Assembly (NCBI GenBank): GCA_003427395.1 | Contig: BFEA01000001.1 | Location: forward strand, 12,612,054 to 12,633,553 | Reading direction: 5' to 3' | Source of the DNA: Chara braunii | Taxonomy: Eukaryota > Streptophyta > Charophyceae > Charales > Characeae | Length of the DNA stretch: 21,500 bases | In this document: one piece after another, positions 17,111 through 21,500 of the stretch | Layout: the number at the start of each line of letters is the position of its first letter | Position numbering within the stretch: position 1 is the stretch's first letter | Made by a program: the position numbers and the translations under genes | Notes under the pieces: generated by a model | Told to the model about the DNA's origin: nothing | Database searches by the model: none | What the model saw: the letters and a program-made list of their open reading frames with translations, nothing else

Positions 17111-17970
17111 AAGAGCATGAAACAGAGCCGGAGTCGGAGCTGTACTTCATAGCTTCAGTGCTCTTTTTCTCATTGCTTTCTCTCCCCTTTGTGCATCTGT
17201 AATTGATGCTGTCTGCGACTTGTATGTGGTTATGTACAGCCCAACTCCCCTTCCTCACCCCTTAATTCCTAGCTGCCAAATTGGGGCTCTGCCAAAATGG
17301 GAACCACCAACCAAATGGGGCTTAAAGTTCTACTTCATTCCAGTCACAAGTTCGAAGGCTCGCACGTCTCAGTGTCTGTGAGTCCCAACCACCTGCTATT
17401 CTCATTCTTTTCTGACTTCCTCATCTCCTCCTCCTGAGGCCCTCTTCCCCACCTACCTCTTCCGGCCCCCTCCCCTTCAGCCCCACACTAATATAGTTCA
17501 GTGTGTCATGCACACAAACGAGCAGGGTCCTCCCCCTATGGATGTATGCCATACAGCTATCCGCTAGCAGCGAAAAGGCTACTGGAGATGTCTGCCATCA
17601 GTGTGCAGTGTATATGTCAGTGGTCTGCCAGAGTGAAGGTGGCTACAAATTCGGCACAGATCTCTGCAGGCAGAGATCTGACATGTCCACAGATGAACAG
17701 TGACATTCATTGGCAAGGCAGAGGCTTTTGTGGCTCTGAAGAGGCGGGCTGCACATCCCACTGGGATGCTCTCCTATAAACTAACATTCACAGTCTGTTA
17801 CGCTGACCCACTGACCCATAGACACGCACACATACACAGATGCACACACATGTGATGCAGGGCATTGTACCCTGTATGTGGTGCATGCAGACGCGCACAC
17901 ATGACATGTCACATGGTGCACGGCCAATCGGCCAGTGAGGGGATGGTTTTCCCAGGTTGTCAGATTGTAA
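17111..17970. other. Gene-free stretch with a pyrimidine-rich block
   Basis: 17400-17490 is strongly C/T-rich. 17820-17910 is CA/TG-rich (CACACATACACAGATGCACA and similar). No open frame with recognisable content. A perfect inverted repeat inside it is listed separately. Confidence 0.4.
17657..17680. repeat. Perfect 10-bp inverted repeat, 4-nt loop
   Basis: CAGATCTCTG (17657-17666) and CAGAGATCTG (17671-17680) are exact complements around CAGG. No T run follows. It has no visible relation to neighbouring features. Confidence 0.85.
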
Positions 17971-18153
17971 ACGGGGGGAACCATTGAGGGTGGAGGGCTG
18001 ACTGTCCAGCAGTGGAAATTCCCACTGTCGCATGGTGATTCTCCTCATGATTATGATATTATATTTCGGACCAGAGAACAAGCAGCAAATGCCATTGCAG
18101 TGGAGAATGAGATGGTCTTCTCCAATCATACCAGAAAGAGAAACTCTGTTTAA
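17971..18153 (+). pseudogene. Short protein-like remnant, possibly a retroelement ORF1/gag piece
   Basis: A frame open from 17971 to the TAA at 18151-18153 ends with DYDIIFRTREQAANAIAVEN, then EMVFSNHTRKRNSV. The 'F+s-E-A--AI' pattern loosely recalls the RNA-binding (DUF4283-like) segments of plant LINE ORF1 proteins. It has no start codon and lies just before a retroposon copy. Family assignment is tentative. Confidence 0.25.
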
Positions 18154-18204
18154 GGCATCCACTAGCATTGTCTCTGATGTATCTGTCCATTTTCTTTTGG
18201 GGGG

Positions 18205-18280
18205 GAGAACAAAGATCCAATCTATTCGTGGGTAGCCGCACGTGCTGGGAAGTTGTGGGAACCAAGCCCAGCATCCCATA
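18205..18280 (-). mobile_element. Short hairpin retroposon, copy 7, diverged
   Basis: ATCCAATCTATTCGTGGGTA (plus strand) matches the CTCCATCTATTGGTGGGGAG core, followed by GCACGTGCTGGGAAG and CCCAGCATCCC. The hairpin is GCTGGG (18244-18249)/CCCAGC (18267-18272), with a 17-nt loop in place of the usual 7 nt. Both stem arms changed together relative to GCTGGA/TCCAGC. A G7 run, not a T tract, precedes it. Confidence 0.6.
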
Positions 18281-19936
18281 TGAAAGATTTTTACAGATAG
18301 TTTGAAAATACCGGGGCCATTACCCGGCTACAGCTGAGAAAAACAGAACATTAGCACGACTCAGAAAAACACTAGCAAACGATTTACAAATTTACAAGTA
18401 TAGAACTAACCTCGACAGATCACTAATGCCTGAACCAAATGCTGCCATTCAGTGAGACTAATCAGGCGCCCAAGAACTGAAAGCCAAGCTACCCGAATAC
18501 TACTCGGCAGGCCTAACCAACAATTGTCTCAACCTTCCTATCCTCATGCCAGGACTCTACTAGGTCTCACACCTCTCCTGCTAGGTTACAGAACAGCACG
18601 ACCCGCCCCAGCTCCGACCGTCATCGTCCTGATGGTAGCCCACGAATAACCACTGGACTGCCTTCCACCATGCGCAATTCCTCAGATTTCTCTACCAGGC
18701 CTCATATCCCGGCCTAACTCAGGTTACAGGGCAGCGTAACCAAAACCCCAGTACCAGGCAGCGTCGTTCTGGCATAGGCTTTGTAAGCTAAGACATGACA
18801 GTATCGACATGGCATCAGATAAACTGCTAAACCCCATGAGATCACCCAGCCTCCAGTTCGAAACTCCTGCAACCACTGATCAGGCTTAACATCCAGAACC
18901 ACCCATCAATCCCGTTACCCCACTCCGGCAAGACTTACTGCGGCAGAGCCACCATCTCCGCTGCTGCTGTACCCTATTCCCATCCTACCAGCCAGACCTC
19001 TCACCAGCAGGACGTGTGATATCCATCCATCCACCTCCCCCACTCACTCCTACCTCTGCAACCCCCACACAGAGGGGTAAGCTGAAGAGAAACAACACTC
19101 ACAAACTATATCCTAAACGCTTTCTCCTGATCAGCATAGATACAAGATTTTGGGAACACCGATTTTTAGCAAAAACCATGAGAGGACAAGAATACGACAA
19201 ACTTACCTCCAACAGGTAAAGCCTTCTACTCAACCCCCTCTACCTCCACAAAGAGAGGGAAACCAGCCTCGCTCCCTATGGCGGCTCCGGCACATGGTGG
19301 AGACTCCTGTGTACAAAAAAGAGCTCACAACTACCCGCAAGATAACTCTCTCCTTCAAAAACAAACCCCCTGTCCCTGCCCTGCCCCCGCCATGAGAAGC
19401 CTCCTTCTCCTCCTCGGCCCTAGTTCAGTACAGCCCCTAAACGGACACCCCTGCTCCCTCAGCGGCATTCAATTTCCCCTAGAGTTTACCACCATAGAGC
19501 AGAAGTTCCCTCATTCCTCTTGTTCCACCCCCTCCAAGTAGAACAGCCCACTGAATCTCTCATCCTGCTGAAAACAGCACTTCACCCCTTGTCCTCTCTG
19601 CCACAGCCGCTATGACTGCTCCCACCCAGAAAGCAGCCCAGCTCCAGAAGAGGACACAGCCTCGTTTCCGCTCTCCCTCTCAAGAACAATACACCTCCCA
19701 CCTTGTGTAGTCCTTGCAAGAAGAAGCTCCAACCCTAAAGAAAGTAATCCCTATCGGCATCCTTGACCGCACCTAAAGCACCACCTATGAGAGACACTTC
19801 CTGTTGGAGTGACCACCACAACAGCCCCCTCTCGGAAAAAGTTTCAGGCAATCTTGATTTTTGAAGTTCAGAATCAGGAAATTGATCTGGAGGTCGGATA
19901 TCGATTTAAGTTGTTGAGACAGTACTATCATTTTAG
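18281..19936. other. Gene-free C-rich stretch
   Basis: 1.65 kb rich in C and A on the plus strand. Open frames reach 92 codons at most and look like composition artefacts. A diverged direct repeat of GGTTACAGAACAGCACGACC / GGTTACAGGGCAGCGTAACC lies at about 18583 and 18721, with similar flanks. No RNA gene or domain was seen. Confidence 0.4.
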
Positions 19937-19938
19937 CA

Positions 19939-20036
19939 GCTGATGTAGCTCAGTGGTTAGAGCACCGGTTTGAAATGCGCATTGTGGTATAAGGTTGCAG
20001 GCTCAAAACTTTGTAACCTTGCGCATGGACATCAGC
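19939..20036 (+). other. tRNA-like fold at the head of composite repeat copy 2
   Basis: GCTGATGT (19939-19946) and ACATCAGC (20029-20036) form a perfect 8-bp acceptor-like stem. GCTCAGTGGTTAGAGC forms a perfect D-arm with a canonical A box. The inner hairpin keeps ATGCGCA/TGCGCAT and AGGTTGCAG/TTTGTAACCT-type pairing. The length is 98 nt, identical to copy 1. Acceptor and D-arm resemble a bacterial/organellar-like tRNA-Thr in outline, from memory of the family only. The absence of a normal anticodon arm rules out a working tRNA. Confidence 0.75.
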
Positions 20037-20277
20037 AGGGCGTTAGAGTGACGCACGGCTGGACACACACCCCCTTGGGATGACACAGGTAAGCTATTAC
20101 AGACACTGCCTGCACACCACCCAAGGGGTAGCTCATGGTTGTTGTATGCTGAGACTGGGCGATGGTGGGGTGTCCTGATGTTCTTGGTCTATGGGGTGGT
20201 CACGAGACTGCTGGGTGATTTGTGCAGTCTGGTTTACTCAAGCCCAGCAGAGCATAGTTCCAGACTATTTCACAGTA

Positions 20278-20333
20278 TAGGTCAATAGGTTAGGTCATTT
20301 GCATGATTCACATGAGGTCCTGTGTTCGATGCC
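20278..20333 (+). promoter_or_regulatory. Second internal Pol III-like A box and B box, copy 2
   Basis: TAGGTCAATAGG (20278-20289) and GTTCGATGCC (20324-20333) sit 46 nt apart, as in copy 1. One position in the B box differs between copies. Whether either drives transcription is unknown. Confidence 0.5.
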
Positions 20334-20359
20334 AGATCATGACGTAGGGCTGGTCATCC

Positions 20360-20935
20360 TCCTAGTACGTACTCAAGGGTTGAGGCTGGCATAGCAGTTC
20401 CTTAGTACGGGATGTTGGGGGTGTCAGGAGATACTGCACCTTACCGCAGGGCCGGAACGGGCTCCAGGGACATATGAGGGAACAGAGGATTGTCACCTCT
20501 CTCACAGTCAATAGATTGTCAGGGTTTGATAACCTCTTAGTAACTTAGGGTTGAGGCTGGCATAGCAGTTCCTTAGTACGGGATGTCGGGGGTGTCAGAA
20601 GATACTGCACCTTACCGCAGGGCCGGAACAGGCTCGAGGGATATATGAAGGAATGGAGGATCCCCAGCTCTCTACCATCACACAATAGAACAACGATTAA
20701 CATGCTACCATCACACAATAGAACACCGAAGTAATACAACATAAGGATAACGGATTCAGTCAATAACTCATGACTAAGGGTTGGATATCCTCCAAGTACG
20801 TAGCATAGGGTTGAGGCTGGCATAGCAGTTCCTTAGTACGGGATGTCGGGTTGTCAGAAGATACCGCACCTTACCGCGGGACCGGAACGGGCTCCAGGGA
20901 TACATGAGGGAACAGAGGATACCCAGCTCTCGATC
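20360..20935 (+). repeat. Three internal tandem units of composite copy 2
   Basis: GGCTGGCATAGCAG starts at 20384, 20555 and 20815. Offsets of 171 and 260 bp average about the 218 bp of copy 1, from different indels. Units carry TTAGTACGGGATGT, GATACTGCACCTTACCGC and CGGGCTCCAGGGA blocks. The spacer of unit 2 has a short duplication of CTACCATCACACAATAGAAC (about 20675 and 20704). Confidence 0.85.
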
Positions 20936-21277
20936 ATCACCACACAATAGAATATTGGAATAATGTACCTGTGGGACCTGTAGAGATACCCGTGCGGCAA
21001 GGTTCGGACGACTATGCTTCGATCAGGACTGAATAGAGTAAGTAGGGATCTACTTAGTCTGGTTTCCGCGACCACTGTCCGGTCAGGTCACCTCCGCCTG
21101 AAATAGACTAAGGTGATGGTCCTTCATGGATAAGGTAGGACTGTGGGAGTAGAGGTGCGCTGTGGGAAATGATTGAAGTGGTAGGTTGGAAGAGAAGTTC
21201 CATAGGAATACCGCATAGCCAACTGCCGAAGGCACCCCTCATATGTCTAGAAACCCAACCTCCACAACAACCTGGGC

Positions 21278-21424
21278 TTTAAGTTAAAAAAATAAAAATA
21301 AAAAAATAGGATACTTGCAACGCACTTGTGTGGTGCGCGTGCGCCATGCCCCATGCGGAAATTAAGGTTGTGCTGATGATGTGCGCATTTTTTTTCTTTT
21401 CTCGGGGGGGTCTATGTGTGCATA

Positions 21425-21427
<3 letters not shown>
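21278..21427. other. A-rich tail and flank
   Basis: AAAAAAATAAAAATAAAAAAATAGG-like sequence (about 21284-21309) follows composite copy 2. It is followed by alternating purine/pyrimidine sequence (GTGGTGCGCGTGCGCCATGC) and a T8/G7 pair of runs. No gene. Confidence 0.5.

Positions 21428-21500
<73 letters not shown>
21428..21500. repeat. (GA)n microsatellite running off the window edge
   Basis: About 36 GA units to the last base. Its full length and right flank cannot be seen. Confidence 0.97.

Larger units (their letters stand above)
19937..21277 (+). mobile_element. Composite tRNA-headed retroposon-like repeat, copy 2 (~1.34 kb, A-rich tail)
   Basis: It matches 14736-16095 block by block, starting at the same tRNA-like head (CAGCTGATGTAGCTCAGTGG). 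The CTGCTGGG/CCCAGCAG inverted repeat is at 20208-20215/20243-20250. The distal half is more diverged but keeps GGTCAGGTCACCTC and the GGTGATGGTCCT region. It ends near CAACCTCCACAAC, followed at about 21284 by an A-rich run broken by T, as expected for a retroposon tail. No LINE sequence precedes it. I could not define target-site duplications by eye. Confidence 0.8.

Noticed and set aside
1-21500. CRISPR array, phage or bacterial defence system
   Set aside because: Tandem repeats here lack regular unique spacers, there are no cas-like genes, and the window is eukaryotic in character.

Overview
The window looks like eukaryotic nuclear DNA from a large, repeat-rich genome. Long homopolymer and (GA)n runs, decayed non-LTR retrotransposons, a hAT transposase remnant, A-tailed short retroposons and large gene-free stretches support this. 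No bacterial-style operon or ribosome binding site is evident. The LINE pieces carry the reverse-transcriptase-then-zf-RVT layout common in land plants and streptophyte algae, and a perfect GCCACGTGGC G-box lies upstream of the best gene candidate. A plant-lineage organism is therefore likely. A charophyte such as Chara would fit the asparagine-rich protein and repeat load, but that is a guess.

Layout: 1-500 is GC-rich with nested palindromes. 500-2300 is T-rich and gene-free, ending in a (GA)n tract. 2658-3382 is a tandem duplication of a ~360-bp unit with decayed coding signal. 3447-3711 is the C-terminal dimerisation domain of a hAT transposase. 4512-5130 holds a short A-tailed retroposon and a degenerate ~56-bp array. 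5306-6469 (minus) is the best protein-coding candidate, an asparagine/aspartate-rich repeat protein with a helical N-terminus. Its upstream side (6645-6941) holds another short retroposon and three CACGTG motifs. 7049-8280 is minisatellite-like. 8469-8819 holds two more short retroposon copies around an ambiguous base. 9255-11590 (minus) and 13652-14721 (plus) are two related but distinct decayed LINE ORF2 fragments. 11646-13650 holds only weak open frames. 14736-16095 and 19937-21277 are two copies of a ~1.35-kb composite repeat. The rest (16096-19936) is mostly gene-free, with one short retroposon in each half.

Two repeat families are the most interesting content. The first is the ~1.35-kb composite repeat. 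It starts with a 98-nt tRNA-like fold with a canonical Pol III A box, then a second A-box/B-box pair, then three ~218-bp internal tandem units. Neither copy contains a TTTT terminator on the sense strand, and copy 2 ends in an A-rich tail. The second is a short (~100-150 nt) A-tailed retroposon with seven copies. It begins GGGACGCTGGACCC, and its leading hairpin is preserved across copies by paired substitutions. Both look like non-autonomous retroposons that may have been mobilised by LINEs like those found here. That link is inference.

Only the 5306-6469 gene is offered with moderate confidence as a host-type coding region. The other coding calls are mobile-element remnants or low-confidence frames.
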